This document shows, one piece after another, positions 27,610 through 36,986 of a stretch of 64,000 nucleotides of DNA; the first letter of the stretch is position 1; each line of letters begins with the position of its first letter. The translations under genes and the position numbers were made by a program. The DNA is taken from assembly GCF_002196515.1 (NCBI RefSeq), contig NZ_CP018835.1, forward strand, positions 124,001-188,000, written 5' to 3'. This DNA comes from Vibrio gazogenes (GTDB taxonomy: Bacteria; Pseudomonadota; Gammaproteobacteria; Enterobacterales; Vibrionaceae). The notes beneath the pieces are model-generated. The model searched no databases, was not told where the DNA came from, and saw only the letters and a list, made by a program, of their open reading frames with translations.

Positions 27610-27636
27610 AAAGGGCGGATTGAACCGCCCGTTTTT
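27610..27636 (-). terminator. Hairpin between aapJ and aapQ
   Basis: GGGCGG-ttcaat-CCGCCC read on the minus strand is followed by TTTGT. Such hairpins behind a binding-protein gene usually protect its mRNA and limit read-through into the permease genes; that effect is inferred here. Confidence 0.65.
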
Positions 27637-27647
27637 AATATGATGAT

Positions 27648-28679
27648 TTAGCGGATTGGTGGGGCATACATGAAGCCGCCCGCGTTCCATAGTGCATTAA
27701 CACCACGGGCAATTTTAAGTGGAGAACCTGAACCTACGGAGCGCTCAAAGATCTCGTCATAGTTTCCGACTTGTTTGACGATTTGATAGCCCCAGTCGTC
27801 GCGGATGCCCAAGCCTGAGCCTTTCGGTCCGTCCAAGCCAAGAATACGCGTGATATTGGCATCTTTTGATTTTTTCATCTCATCAACATTTTTCGATGTG
27901 ATGCCATATTCTTCTGCATTGACTAACGCAAATAGTGTCCATTTTGCGACGTTGAACCACTTGTCATCATCTTGGCGGACAACCGGGCCTAATGGTTCTT
28001 TAGAAATAATTTCCGGCAGGACGACAGCAGAACTTGGATCCTTGAGGTTGACACGGAGCGCATAAAGTTGAGACTGATCGGATGTCAGCACATCGCATCG
28101 GCCAGCATCAAAACCTTTGGCGGTTTGCGCGGATGTATCAAAGACAACCGGCTTATAAGACATACCATTTTTACGGAAGTAGTCGGCAAGGTTCAGTTCA
28201 GTGGTGGTCCCTGACTGAATACAAACGGAAGCACCATCAAGCTCTTTGGCACTTTTGACACCGAGATTCTTTTTGACCATGAATCCCTGACCGTCATAGT
28301 AAGTCACGCCAACAAAATTGAGACCTAAAGCAGTATCACGTTGCAGTGTCCATGTTGTATTACGAGACAGGACATCAATTTCACCGGATTGTAATGCCGT
28401 GAAACGCTCCTTGGCGGTTAATGGTACAAATTTGACTTTTGTTTTGTCACCGAGAACGGCCGCGGCCAATGCTCGACAATATTCAACATCAATACCTTCC
28501 CATTCTCCTTTCGCATTGGGGTTGGAGAAACCGGGAAGCCCTGTACTGACACCACAAGTTACAACACCATTTGAGAGCACTTTATCAAGCGTGCTTTCTG
28601 CTGCTGAAGCAGACTGAGCTGCGACCATTGCCGCTGATGCAACAGTGATTGAAGCAAGAATTTTGAGTGTGTTTGCCAT
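27648..28679 (-). CDS. aapJ: General L-amino acid ABC transporter periplasmic binding protein AapJ
   Basis: A 343-residue periplasmic protein. The signal peptide MANTLKILASITVASAAMVA is probably cleaved after ASA near residue 25. The mature protein has the family-3 solute-binding fold (LDKVLSNGVVTCGVSTGLPG, NTTWTLQRDTALGLNF, SDQSQLYALRV). It captures glutamate, aspartate and other L-amino acids. The start at 28679 is chosen by the signal peptide; the ORF extends 22 codons upstream without similarity. It heads the operon aapJQMP. Confidence 0.93.
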   Translation of the reverse strand: MANTLKILASITVASAAMVAAQSASAAESTLDKVLSNGVVTCGVSTGLPGFSNPNAKGEWEGIDVEYCRALAAAVLGDKTKVKFVPLTAKERFTALQSGEIDVLSRNTTWTLQRDTALGLNFVGVTYYDGQGFMVKKNLGVKSAKELDGASVCIQSGTTTELNLADYFRKNGMSYKPVVFDTSAQTAKGFDAGRCDVLTSDQSQLYALRVNLKDPSSAVVLPEIISKEPLGPVVRQDDDKWFNVAKWTLFALVNAEEYGITSKNVDEMKKSKDANITRILGLDGPKGSGLGIRDDWGYQIVKQVGNYDEIFERSVGSGSPLKIARGVNALWNAGGFMYAPPIR

Positions 28680-29151
28680 GAGTTTGTATCCTTCCAGTAT
28701 GAACCACTCAGATGTCATGAGAGATGCCTGACACAAGTAATTCATTTTGTATTTGTTTGTTCTGGCGGTTGAAACCGCTATTTGTTCAGAACGCTATTCC
28801 ATTTCCGGTAACAATTGTCTGTAAGCATCGGTAGAGATTCAGTTTTTCTCTAATTTCTAATCAAAGGAATTATCATGTAATCTCAAGCCGAGCCTGCGTT
28901 TAGCATGGCTAATTGTTATTTAAATGTAAATAGTGCAATCAAGTTCAATCATAGTGCAATTGTGCGTGTGTATATTTATCAAATGATTTTTTGAATTTTT
29001 GTTTTTTATTTTTGTTTATATTTGGTTTTTTAATCTATTGTTCGATGTTAATTTAATCAATAATTCCCAAGTGTTCATCGGATTCAATCAGGATTGCACT
29101 TTTTTGGGTCGTGAGTTTTGTTATGGTTGTTAATATAGGGTTATAAATGTT
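28680..29151. promoter_or_regulatory. 472-bp divergent control region of aapJ and the siroheme synthase gene
   Basis: No gene seen. On the strand of aapJ, ATTGCACTAT occurs twice (28951-28960 and 28930-28939), exactly 21 bp apart, and ATTGCACT occurs again on the plus strand at 29093-29100. Two direct repeats two helical turns apart suggest binding of an activator on one DNA face. The core resembles the half-site TGCAC of NtrC operators, which would fit nitrogen control of an amino-acid importer, but a full NtrC palindrome is not present. Confidence 0.45.
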
Positions 29152-30102
29152 ATGCGATATTTTCCGCTGTTTATGGATTTAACCAAAAGAGCTGTTTTAG
29201 TTGTTGGAGGAGGGGAAGTAGCAAGCAGAAAAACTGAAGCTTTAGTCAGAGCTGGTGCACGAGTAACTGTCCTGTCTCCTGAGATTTCCGAATCACTCCG
29301 AGTGTTGTGGCTCGATGATGCGATTCAGTGGATTGAGCAACGCTATGATAGTGCGTTTCTGACCCGCAATTATGTTCAGGTTTGGGCAACGACGGATCAT
29401 GCACCATTGAATCATCAGATTTATGCGGATGCCAAATTACTCGGATTACAGGTCAATGTTGTTGATGACCAACCCTATTGTGATTTTATTACGCCGGCGA
29501 TGATTGACCGCGGACAAATCCAAGTGGCTATTTCCAGTGGTGGCGCTTCTCCGGTGTTGGTGCGTAACATTCGTGAGTCAATCGAAGCGGTTTTGGCGCA
29601 GAACTTACGCGTCCTTGCGCAGTTTTGTGGTGAAAAGCGAGACCATCTGAAAGTAAAACGACCGGATGTGAATGCCCGTCGCCGTTTCTGGGAGGCTTTC
29701 CTCGCGGATCCGACCGTTAAAGAAACACGTGATCCGGTGGTATTAGAGCAAATCTATCAACGTTATATTGCAGCGCCTGAGCTGACTGTTCGTGAAGTTG
29801 TGTGGGTGGTTTGTCATGCGGATGTGGAATTATTGCCGATGAAAGCCGTGCGTTTTATGCAGCAGTCAGAGCAAGTGCTTTACCATCGGGATATTCCCGC
29901 AGAAGGGCTTGATTTATGTCGCCGTGATGCAGAAAGAGCGGTGTTTGATAGTCGGACCCAGCTCCAGGATTTACTCACGAAAGCCAGAGAAGAAAATCTC
30001 AACCTTTGTATCATGGTGACTGCTGCGGACTTTCAGAGCGTTGCTGATCTGAAAATGAAAGGGGAACGTCAGTTTGGTAGTGGATTTTATCTGAGTGAAT
30101 GA
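29152..30102 (+). CDS. Siroheme synthase: Met8-type dehydrogenase/ferrochelatase with degenerate SUMT tail
   Basis: A 316-residue protein. Residues 1-210 are the CysG-N/Met8 bifunctional enzyme that oxidises precorrin-2 with NAD+ and inserts iron to make siroheme: Rossmann loop VVGGGEVASRKTEAL (18-32), catalytic aspartate D105 in NVVDDQPYCDFITPA, and SSGGASPVLVRNIRE. Residues 213-316 resemble the start of the uroporphyrinogen methyltransferase domain of CysG (ELLPMKAVRFMQQSEQVLYH, LDLCRRDAERAVF), but the SAM-binding glycine loop is lost (VVCHADVE) and the rest is missing. The methyltransferase step must come from another gene. Confidence 0.85.
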   Translation: MRYFPLFMDLTKRAVLVVGGGEVASRKTEALVRAGARVTVLSPEISESLRVLWLDDAIQWIEQRYDSAFLTRNYVQVWATTDHAPLNHQIYADAKLLGLQVNVVDDQPYCDFITPAMIDRGQIQVAISSGGASPVLVRNIRESIEAVLAQNLRVLAQFCGEKRDHLKVKRPDVNARRRFWEAFLADPTVKETRDPVVLEQIYQRYIAAPELTVREVVWVVCHADVELLPMKAVRFMQQSEQVLYHRDIPAEGLDLCRRDAERAVFDSRTQLQDLLTKAREENLNLCIMVTAADFQSVADLKMKGERQFGSGFYLSE

Positions 30103-30149
30103 CAGTTGAAATTCACTATGATCGGCTCAATCAAAATCTCACGAGCTTG

Positions 30150-30158
30150 TGATATACT
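30150..30158 (+). promoter_or_regulatory. Extended -10 promoter of yibL
   Basis: TGATATACT is an extended -10 (TGn plus TATACT) 33 bp upstream of the yibL ATG; the -35 is weak, as usual for this class. Confidence 0.5.
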
Positions 30159-30190
30159 GCGCCGCAATTAACAAATGAGAGTTATTTCCT

Positions 30191-30547
30191 ATGAGTGTAA
30201 AAGAGCAAAGCCAGCAATTGAAGAATCGATTGGACAAATGTAAGCATAAGCTGGAAGCAGCCAGATCTCGGGGGGATAGTGAGATGATCACCCAGTTTAC
30301 GGATGAAATTGACGCGTTGAGTAAACAGATCAATGCATTGAAAAGTAAGCAGGAATACGATTTAAATAAAGAGCGCAAAAGATTGACGGATTTACCTTTC
30401 TCCCGGGAAATCACGCGTGAGGAACAAGCGGATATCGGTAAGCTGAAGAAATCCGTTAAGGGGTTGGTTCTGGTTCACCCGACGACCAAATTAGGCAAGG
30501 CGATGCGTCTTGAGGTGATGACCGGTTTTGCGCCTCGCCAGTTTTAA
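30191..30547 (+). CDS. yibL: YibL family ribosome-associated protein
   Basis: A 118-residue basic protein. The first 65 residues are a predicted coiled coil (KEQSQQLKNRLDKCKHKLEA through IDALSKQINALKSKQ). The conserved C-terminus includes ITREEQADIGKLKKSVKGLVLVHPTTKLGKAMRLEVMTGFA-type sequence. E. coli YibL is reported to associate with ribosomes; its precise role is unknown. It is monocistronic with its own promoter and a downstream hairpin. Confidence 0.88.
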   Translation: MSVKEQSQQLKNRLDKCKHKLEAARSRGDSEMITQFTDEIDALSKQINALKSKQEYDLNKERKRLTDLPFSREITREEQADIGKLKKSVKGLVLVHPTTKLGKAMRLEVMTGFAPRQF

Positions 30548-30572
30548 TGGCAGCAGCATTTTGTTGAGAATG

Positions 30573-30597
30573 CAGGGCTCGTGATATGCGAGCCCTG
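30573..30597 (+). terminator. Hairpin after yibL, shared with yajQ
   Basis: CAGGGCTCG-tgatatg-CGAGCCCTG is a perfect 9-bp stem between the converging yibL and yajQ genes. The flanking U runs are weak in both directions. Confidence 0.65.
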
Positions 30598-30638
30598 TGG
30601 GATTAAACTGCTTGTTTATCTAACACCATCAGGCTTTG

Positions 30639-31121
30639 TTAGTCTCTGAAGTTGTCGAACTGAAACGGCTGACCAAAATCTTCTGAGCGGATAAAGGCAA
30701 TCACACTCTGCAGGTCGTCTCGTTTCTTACCTGTGACACGAATTTTATCGCCTTGAATTGAGGCCTGAACTTTGAGTTTCTGATCTTTAATGCTTTTGAC
30801 TATTTTTTTGGCCAACAGCGTCTCGATTCCCTGTTTGAATAAAACATCCTGATGCCAGTATTTACCGGATTGGCTGGCTGTTTGAGACGCCATCGCATTC
30901 CCGTCGACTTCGCGTTTTGCCAGGTTCGCTCGTAAAATATCACGCATCTGTTTCAACTGGAAATCACCTTCAGCAGATAGGGTGACGACTTCATCTTTCA
31001 ATGCAAAACTGGCTTCAACATTTCTAAAGTCGAAGCGAGTTGAGAGTTCACGGTTTGCATTATCAACAGCATTTTTTAATTCAACAGTGTCAATTTCTGA
31101 CACAATGTCAAAAGAAGGCAT
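30639..31121 (-). CDS. yajQ: YajQ family nucleotide-binding protein
   Basis: A 160-residue protein of the YajQ/UPF0234 family with two ferredoxin-like domains. It starts [20 protein letters not shown] and ends [12 protein letters not shown], both near-invariant. Members bind RNA, GTP or cyclic di-GMP; in Xanthomonas and Pseudomonas a YajQ protein acts as a cyclic di-GMP effector. It lies 17 bp after the DAHP synthase gene and is probably its cotranscript. Confidence 0.93.
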   Translation of the reverse strand: MPSFDIVSEIDTVELKNAVDNANRELSTRFDFRNVEASFALKDEVVTLSAEGDFQLKQMRDILRANLAKREVDGNAMASQTASQSGKYWHQDVLFKQGIETLLAKKIVKSIKDQKLKVQASIQGDKIRVTGKKRDDLQSVIAFIRSEDFGQPFQFDNFRD

Positions 31122-31138
31122 AGGGAAGCTCCTTATTT

Positions 31139-32197
31139 TTATCGTTTGTTGTTATTTCTGTCTTGTACCGCAGCGTTCAGTTGAGTGATCATCTGCTCAG
31201 TATCTGCCCAGCTCAGGCATGGATCGGTAATCGACATGCCATATGTCAGTTGGTCAAGCGGGGCAATTGGCTGCTGACCTTCTTCGATGAAACTCTCTGC
31301 CATAATTCCCGCAATTTGAACACTTCCCCGACGAATTTGCTGGCAAATATCTTCAGCAACACTTAACTGACGTTTATGTTGTTTCTGACAGTTGGCATGG
31401 CTGAAATCAATGACAACCCGCGGAGACAGATGGTGTGATTCTAATTGAGCACAAGCTTGTTGAACAGACTGACTGTCAAAGTTCGGCCCGTTTTCACCAC
31501 CGCGAAGAATGACGTGTCCATGCGGATTGCCACTGGTTCGGTAAACGGTCATTCGACCTTGCCGATCCGGCGAGTAAAAATAATGGGATGATTTGGCAGC
31601 TCGAATTGCATCAACTGCAACTTTGACATTGCCGTTAGTCGCATTTTTGAAGCCGACAGGGCAGGATAGTGCCGAAGCCATTTCCCGATGAATTTGCGAT
31701 TCAGTCGTTCTGGCTCCGATGGCTCCCCAAGAGATCAGATCGGCGATGTATTGACCGGTGATCATATCCAGAAATTCAGTGGCAGTTGGTAATCCCAGTT
31801 GATTAATCGCCAGTAAGACTTCACGGGCTTTGCTTAATCCTTCTTCAAGTGCATAACGGCCATCCAGATACGGGTCCGTGATTAATCCTTTCCAACCGAC
31901 GACCGTCCGCGGTTTTTCAAAGTAAGTCCGCATCACAATCAGTAAATTATCTGCATAACGTTCGCGAAGGACATTCAAGCGTTGTGCGTAATCCAGCGCG
32001 GCCTCCGGGTCATGAATCGAGCATGGGCCGGTGATGACTAAGAGCCGATGATCTCTGCCATGGATAATGGCTTCGATTTCATGGCGACTTTGTGAAATAT
32101 GCTGGCCAACGGCAGCATTGACAGGAGACTGTGATCGTAACTGTTCGGGGGTTGGCATCTGCCCTAAAGATTCTGTTCTTAATTCGTCGGTTTTCAT
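31139..32197 (-). CDS. aroH: 3-deoxy-7-phosphoheptulonate (DAHP) synthase, AroH type
   Basis: A 352-residue type I DAHP synthase that condenses phosphoenolpyruvate and erythrose 4-phosphate, the first shikimate step. Active-site and metal segments include [26 protein letters not shown], and [11 protein letters not shown]. The stretch [19 protein letters not shown] is identical to E. coli AroH as I remember it, which suggests the tryptophan-sensitive isoform; feedback specificity cannot be proved from sequence alone. It starts 10 bp after the unknown membrane-protein gene, and I see no TrpR-like operator at that junction. Confidence 0.9.
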   Translation of the reverse strand: MKTDELRTESLGQMPTPEQLRSQSPVNAAVGQHISQSRHEIEAIIHGRDHRLLVITGPCSIHDPEAALDYAQRLNVLRERYADNLLIVMRTYFEKPRTVVGWKGLITDPYLDGRYALEEGLSKAREVLLAINQLGLPTATEFLDMITGQYIADLISWGAIGARTTESQIHREMASALSCPVGFKNATNGNVKVAVDAIRAAKSSHYFYSPDRQGRMTVYRTSGNPHGHVILRGGENGPNFDSQSVQQACAQLESHHLSPRVVIDFSHANCQKQHKRQLSVAEDICQQIRRGSVQIAGIMAESFIEEGQQPIAPLDQLTYGMSITDPCLSWADTEQMITQLNAAVQDRNNNKR

Positions 32198-32207
32198 GGT
32201 TAAGTTT

Positions 32208-33572
32208 TCATTCCAGTTCGTTAGATGTCAGCTCAATTGGTTCAATCGCGACTATCTTGCTACGGTTGAGTACCACCTTCCAGCGATAGTAAATTGGCTC
32301 ATCAATATGATTATCCTGTTTGATAATGAGGTTAAACAGGTGACGTTTTTCAATTTTTTCACGGCTGACTTGGCCGTTGTTTAAGCGATAAACACGATAT
32401 GTATCTTTATCAAAAAGTCGTGTAATTTCACGAAAATCAAAATAGATGGTTTCACGAGTTTCTTCGTAACCGCTCATAAAGCGTGATGTTGACATTTCCG
32501 TTTCAGAGCGGTAACTAATGACTTGCTCTTCCCGTTGAACGATCCGTTTTTTACGGATGCGCTGAATACGATCGGGAAGGTTGCTAATCGTCTGGTAATT
32601 CAACCACTCATATTTTTGGCCGATCTGCTTTCCTGTACTGGGATCGTAGTAACGTCTTTTCCATTTCGGTTTGCCTTTACGGAGCCAGCGCCAGAGCATA
32701 TCTTTCAAATCATCTTTAAATATTTCTCTCAGCGCATAAATAAAAGACATCGCAATAATAAATGAAGCGGTAATTTCTCCCCAGTAATCACGGGCAAAAA
32801 CAACGATCATCGTAACAAACAGCATCACGAAACCGGTGGCGATACCTTTTACGGCACGGCGAATATTATTGCCCAACGCGATCAAATTTTCTTTCAGAAT
32901 GACAGGGTGCTCAATCAGGCGACGCAACAGACGCATTTTATTACTAATACGTGTGATGTCCTGGGCTGCTTGCTCCGAGTTATAGTGATGCAGTGTCCGG
33001 TGCGCCTGTTCTTTTTCTGCCAGAATAATCAGACGATCTTTAATGGTTTTGTAATCATTGTCCCGGGTTAAATGAGCAACCAGAGACAAAAATTTCTGTT
33101 CGGTATACCAAGAGAGATAGTTATCAATATTGGTGTAATACCGTTTGAGTGTTTCTTCATAAGGAATAGTACGTCTGAGCCTGCGGAGGATGTCTAACGT
33201 CAGTTCAACAACATTATCAATCTCAGTTTCAGTGACGTTGTCACTATCATGAAGCAGGTTGCCAACTGCAGTGTCGAGTGCCATCACATACTGGTAAGCA
33301 AACAAACTCAAACTAATTCGGTATTGCGTGGATGACAGTCTGCCTCGCTGAGCAAGACGGCTGTGAATCAACGGCAGAAGATGTTTATCACTATAATAGG
33401 CGCGTTTTTGGGTCAGACAGTTGTAATATAGGTCTGTCTCAGGCATCAGGTCTTGATTGAGTCCGATCTCTCCCGGTACGAACAGATACATTTCCAGACT
33501 GGAAAGTTTACTTTTTGACATTGCATGGGATATTTTCAATGTAATTGCATCATGTTTGCTAACCTTGATCAA
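32208..33572 (-). CDS. Conserved hypothetical membrane protein in the aroH operon
   Basis: A 454-residue protein that I do not recognise beyond similar Vibrio hypotheticals. It has an N-terminal cytosolic domain of about 235 residues rich in helices, two transmembrane helices (about residues 240-260 TGFVMLFVTMIVVFA and 265-285), and a C-terminal cytosolic domain of about 170 residues with many Arg/Lys and beta-strand character. The start is the TTG at 33572: a strong GGAGGG ribosome site lies six bases upstream and no ATG is as well placed. A perfect matS site lies inside the coding region. Confidence 0.75.
   Translation of the reverse strand: MIKVSKHDAITLKISHAMSKSKLSSLEMYLFVPGEIGLNQDLMPETDLYYNCLTQKRAYYSDKHLLPLIHSRLAQRGRLSSTQYRISLSLFAYQYVMALDTAVGNLLHDSDNVTETEIDNVVELTLDILRRLRRTIPYEETLKRYYTNIDNYLSWYTEQKFLSLVAHLTRDNDYKTIKDRLIILAEKEQAHRTLHHYNSEQAAQDITRISNKMRLLRRLIEHPVILKENLIALGNNIRRAVKGIATGFVMLFVTMIVVFARDYWGEITASFIIAMSFIYALREIFKDDLKDMLWRWLRKGKPKWKRRYYDPSTGKQIGQKYEWLNYQTISNLPDRIQRIRKKRIVQREEQVISYRSETEMSTSRFMSGYEETRETIYFDFREITRLFDKDTYRVYRLNNGQVSREKIEKRHLFNLIIKQDNHIDEPIYYRWKVVLNRSKIVAIEPIELTSNELE
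33232..33244. other. matS site (MatP binding site), copy 2
   Basis: GTGACGTTGTCAC, a perfect match identical to copy 1, inside the coding region of the hypothetical membrane protein. Confidence 0.85.
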
Positions 33573-33729
33573 ACTTGTCCCTCCGGTAAACGTATCTATA
33601 TTCCTGAATCAGCGTGATTGCCTAGGTGACATCAATCCTGACGTTGACTGACTATATATTTGTAAATGGTAGAGAAAGGATATCAGAGATCGCGTATAAT
33701 CTCTGCAAATTTGAGATGAGAGCTATTTG

Positions 33730-34575
33730 ATGATTAATATTGGACAAATCAATCAGCTAGAGATTTTGCGAGAAACGGACTTTGGTGTGTTTCTCGATGC
33801 AAAAGACTATGGCACGGTGATGTTGCCGAAGAAGCTGATGCGCCAACCAGTTGAAATTGGTGCATCAGTGGATGTTTTTTTGTATTTCGATTCTGACAGC
33901 CAACTTGCAGCAACAACGGAAACGCCAGTTGCTTGTGTGGGTGAATGGGGCATGATGAAAGTGGTTGGTGTCAATCAGACGGGTGCTTTTGTCAATTGGG
34001 GAATTCATGAGAAAGATCTATTGATTCCTTTTAGTGAACAGCGTGGACGATTGACCGCAGAGCAATCCATTCTGGTTTATGTTTATATCGATAAAGCCTC
34101 CGGACGGATTGTCGGAACAACCAAATTCAACAAGTGGCTGGATAAAACACCAGCTCCATATACCCTGAATCAGAAAGTTGATTTGTTGGTCGCAGAGCGT
34201 TCTTCTTTGGGATACAAAGTGATCATCAATGGTCAGCATTGGGGAATGCTGTTTCAGTCCGATGTTTTTGGCAAAGTGTTTGTCGGAAAAAGATTGAAAG
34301 GATTTGTGAAGCAGATTCGTGAAGATGGCAAAATTGATGTTTCCCTGCAAAAGCTTGGCGTTGCAAAACTTGATGAGTTGAGTGGTAAAATTGTAGAGCA
34401 GCTCCGTAAAAAAGGTGGTTTTTTGCCGCTGGGGGATAAATCTTCACCAGAAGCCATTTTTGACGCTTTCCGGACCAGTAAAGGTACCTATAAGAAGACA
34501 ATTGGTCAGCTTTATAAACAAGGTATGATTGAGATTGAATCCAATGGTATTCGATTGATTGATGATGCAGAATAA
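33730..34575 (+). CDS. cvfB: CvfB family S1-like RNA-binding protein
   Basis: A 281-residue protein with three S1-like OB-fold modules (GVFLDAKDYGTVMLPKKLM near the start; TGAFVNWGIHEKDLLIPFSEQ about 85-105; VFVGKRLKGFVKQIREDGKIDVS about 180-200) and a C-terminal winged helix (SSPEAIFDAFRTSKGTYKKTIGQLYKQG). Staphylococcus CvfB influences virulence gene expression through RNA; the gammaproteobacterial role is not established. The ATG at 33730 is preferred over an adjacent TTG. It is divergent from the aroH operon. Confidence 0.88.
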   Translation: MINIGQINQLEILRETDFGVFLDAKDYGTVMLPKKLMRQPVEIGASVDVFLYFDSDSQLAATTETPVACVGEWGMMKVVGVNQTGAFVNWGIHEKDLLIPFSEQRGRLTAEQSILVYVYIDKASGRIVGTTKFNKWLDKTPAPYTLNQKVDLLVAERSSLGYKVIINGQHWGMLFQSDVFGKVFVGKRLKGFVKQIREDGKIDVSLQKLGVAKLDELSGKIVEQLRKKGGFLPLGDKSSPEAIFDAFRTSKGTYKKTIGQLYKQGMIEIESNGIRLIDDAE

Positions 34576-34608
34576 CGCGTCAAATCTGAAGTGCTTGCTG
34601 TAAAAATC

Positions 34609-34640
34609 AGCCCGATCCAGCGTTGCTATCGGGCTTTTTT
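34609..34640 (+). terminator. Terminator of cvfB
   Basis: AGCCCGAT and ATCGGGCT pair perfectly around an 11-nt loop, followed by six T. Confidence 0.9.
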
Positions 34641-34709
34641 ATATGGGGGATAAGTGATGTCAGTTAAAACCGAAGCCCGCTAATACAGGCGTTCATTAAA
34701 ATAGACAGC

Positions 34710-34753
34710 GTTAAAACCAATATGGGTTAAAACAAATATTGGTTAAAACAAAT
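34710..34753. repeat. 16-bp tandem repeat at the rsmF 3' end
   Basis: Two full units and one partial unit starting GTTAAAAC (34710-34725, 34726-34741, 34742-34753), with one or two differences. The last unit contains the rsmF stop codon (34743-34745, minus strand). Confidence 0.75.
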
Positions 34754-36170
34754 TACCATCTCTTACCAGCTCCCTTGGCAGGCTATTTTTAATTCGGTTA
34801 CCGACCCATTTCCCCAGTCCAAGAAAGACACCTTGATATTGAACCAAAACTTCGCCTTGGCCGGCTTCAGTCTGTTCCGGACGAATATCTTTGCCCATAA
34901 ACCATTGGCGAGCGTCTTCCAGTGAGAGCGTGATCGCTTTGGTTTCATGTCCAGACGTCAGGGATGTTACAACTTGATGTTGCCAGCGATAGCCTTTTTT
35001 GTGTGCTTCGGCCAGCTTGATGCCCATTCGGGAAAATTTGAATCGGCCGATCATGGGCTCTAAAGCTTCAGGAAAGAGCCATACTTCATTATCACGAAGC
35101 CAAATCCGACTGTGTGGCGGAAGGTCAATATCCAGTGATTGCTTTAACGACTCACGAATACTCTGGCACTGCTTATGAGTCGCTTTACTGAAGGGAAATT
35201 TTCCAAGCCGTTTTGTGACTTGGGGTGTCGGCACGGAAGCTGTTTTACGGATACGCGCGACAAAGAAACCTTCACAATCATAAATTTGTGGGAATATATG
35301 CAGGAAGCCTTCTTCTGTCAGAGCGGATTGAGCTTGTGGAAAGAGGGACGCTAAAGATTCGAATGTGACGGCGTCACCAAAAGTTTGTTTCAGATGATAA
35401 CAGACATTCTGGTTTTCCTCACGACTCAGTGTACAGGTAGAGTAGACGAGTACTCCTCCCGGTTTTAAAGCGTGGAAAGCACTTTCAATCAATGCCTTCT
35501 GCGTCTCAGCTATCGCTGCAATCGACGCAGGGCTCCAGTTCTTCATCGCATCCGGATCTTTGCGTACCGTTCCTTCTCCGGAACAAGGCGCATCAATTAA
35601 CACAGCATCAAACTGTTCGGGAAGCCATTCACCGAAAACCCGGCCATCAAATGTTGTGAGGGCACTATTCCTGACCCCGCATCGTTCAATATTTGAGTAC
35701 AGGGCTTTGGTGCGACTGGCGGAAAACTCGTTGGCAACGACGATGCCTTCATTATTCATGAGAGCAGCAATCTGAGTTGTTTTTGACCCCGGTGCCGCCG
35801 CCATATCTAATACCGATTCAAAAGCGGTTTCCTGCTCATGGAATAATGCGCTGACAGGCATCATAGAACTGGCTTCCTGAATATAAAATAAGCCGGTCAT
35901 ATGTTCGAATGTATTGCCTATTGGTGTGTCGAAATCTTCCGGTTCAACCCAAAATCCTTCAGAACACCAAGGAATAGGGGTTAAGCGCCAGCCATTTTCT
36001 TTGGCTCGTTGGCAAAAATCGACGACAGATATTTTCAGGGTATTGACGCGAATACTTTTGCGCAGCGGGCGCTGACAGGCGGCAATAAAATCATCCATCG
36101 TCAGTTGAGATGGCAGTATCTGTTCAATCGTCCGCAGAAATTCATCCGGCAAATAAATATTCGTGTGCAA
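34743..36170 (-). CDS. rsmF: 16S rRNA (cytosine-1407-C5)-methyltransferase RsmF
   Basis: A 475-residue Nop2/Sun-type m5C methyltransferase. SAM-binding [17 protein letters not shown] is near residue 120. The two catalytic cysteines lie in [13 protein letters not shown] (resolving) and [13 protein letters not shown] (nucleophile). The C-terminal 150 residues match the PUA-like domains of E. coli RsmF (479 aa), so length and layout are normal. A perfect matS site lies within the gene. The stop codon sits in a short tandem repeat. Confidence 0.93.
   Translation of the reverse strand: MHTNIYLPDEFLRTIEQILPSQLTMDDFIAACQRPLRKSIRVNTLKISVVDFCQRAKENGWRLTPIPWCSEGFWVEPEDFDTPIGNTFEHMTGLFYIQEASSMMPVSALFHEQETAFESVLDMAAAPGSKTTQIAALMNNEGIVVANEFSASRTKALYSNIERCGVRNSALTTFDGRVFGEWLPEQFDAVLIDAPCSGEGTVRKDPDAMKNWSPASIAAIAETQKALIESAFHALKPGGVLVYSTCTLSREENQNVCYHLKQTFGDAVTFESLASLFPQAQSALTEEGFLHIFPQIYDCEGFFVARIRKTASVPTPQVTKRLGKFPFSKATHKQCQSIRESLKQSLDIDLPPHSRIWLRDNEVWLFPEALEPMIGRFKFSRMGIKLAEAHKKGYRWQHQVVTSLTSGHETKAITLSLEDARQWFMGKDIRPEQTEAGQGEVLVQYQGVFLGLGKWVGNRIKNSLPRELVRDGNLF
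35365..35377. other. matS site (MatP binding site), copy 3
   Basis: GTGACGGCGTCAC, a perfect match to GTGACRNYGTCAC, inside rsmF and only 2.1 kb from copy 2. Confidence 0.85.
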
Positions 36171-36475
36171 AATAACTCTCTCAATTTAACGTTCAATTGC
36201 AGGGAAGCGCAGCATTATATACACAAGTCATATTAAGATACAGAATCAGACGTCTTCTTGTCAGCTTTCTACCCGTTTACCGGAGCGGTGGCGTCGATGA
36301 CAATGAAAATGATGTCCTCGGATATGGATGTATTTGCATCAATACAACATGAATGTTAGTTTTTGCTTGTATTATCAGTCATTCAGCGATAAAACGACTC
36401 GTTTAAAAGCGATATCTCGTTTTTAAAGCAATATATAGCAATGATTGAACAGATTGCATGACAACGGAAAGATTT
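36171..36475. other. 305-bp divergent intergenic region of rsmF and msrC
   Basis: No gene seen. A TATAAT on the minus strand (36214-36219) is a likely -10 for rsmF. Near msrC, two imperfect copies of a unit beginning CTCGTTT and ending AAAGCGATAT or AAAGCAATAT lie in tandem at about 36390-36432; their role is unknown. Confidence 0.45.
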
Positions 36476-36961
36476 ATGGAACTTGAACAGTATCGACTTT
36501 TAACAAAACAGGCCGTGACATTCATTGGTTCTGAAACCAACTTAGTGGCTAACTTGGCAAATTTATCAGCGCTTCTGAATATGGAAATGACCGACATCAA
36601 TTGGGTAGGTTTTTATCTGTTAGAAGGCGATGAGCTTGTATTGGGGCCATTTCAAGGCAAACCTGCTTGTATTCGAATCCCTGTTGGTCGAGGCGTCTGT
36701 GGGACTGCGATTGAAACCAATTGTGTCCAGCGGATTGATGATGTGCATGCATTTGACGGACATATTGCTTGTGATGCCGATAGTCGCTCCGAGTTGGTGA
36801 TCCCTTTTTCGATTCACGGCCGATTGCGGGGGGTATTGGATATTGACAGCCCGAGCAAAGGACGATTCTCCGAAGTTGATCAACAAGGTCTCACAGAAAT
36901 GATGGCTCAGGTAGAAAAGCTGTTTAATTCACAGACTAACGAGACATTATTTACAGTCTGA
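36476..36961 (+). CDS. msrC: Free methionine-R-sulfoxide reductase (GAF domain)
   Basis: A 161-residue single GAF-domain enzyme (fRMsr, YebR) that reduces free methionine-R-sulfoxide. Signature sequence includes MTDINWVGFYLLEGDELVLG, PFQGKPACIRIPVGRGVCG and DGHIACDADSRSELV with the catalytic cysteines. The ATG at 36476 has GGAAAG seven bases upstream; the ATG at 36458 would add six residues. Downstream proQ and prc have the same orientation and order as the yebR-proQ-prc region of E. coli. Confidence 0.92.
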   Translation: MELEQYRLLTKQAVTFIGSETNLVANLANLSALLNMEMTDINWVGFYLLEGDELVLGPFQGKPACIRIPVGRGVCGTAIETNCVQRIDDVHAFDGHIACDADSRSELVIPFSIHGRLRGVLDIDSPSKGRFSEVDQQGLTEMMAQVEKLFNSQTNETLFTV

Positions 36962-36986
36962 CGGTGGTTTTTCCGATTCAGAACAC

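Noticed and set aside
34018..34350. 110-residue minus-strand ORF inside cvfB
   Set aside because: Shadow of the S1-domain coding sequence; no ribosome site or family pattern.
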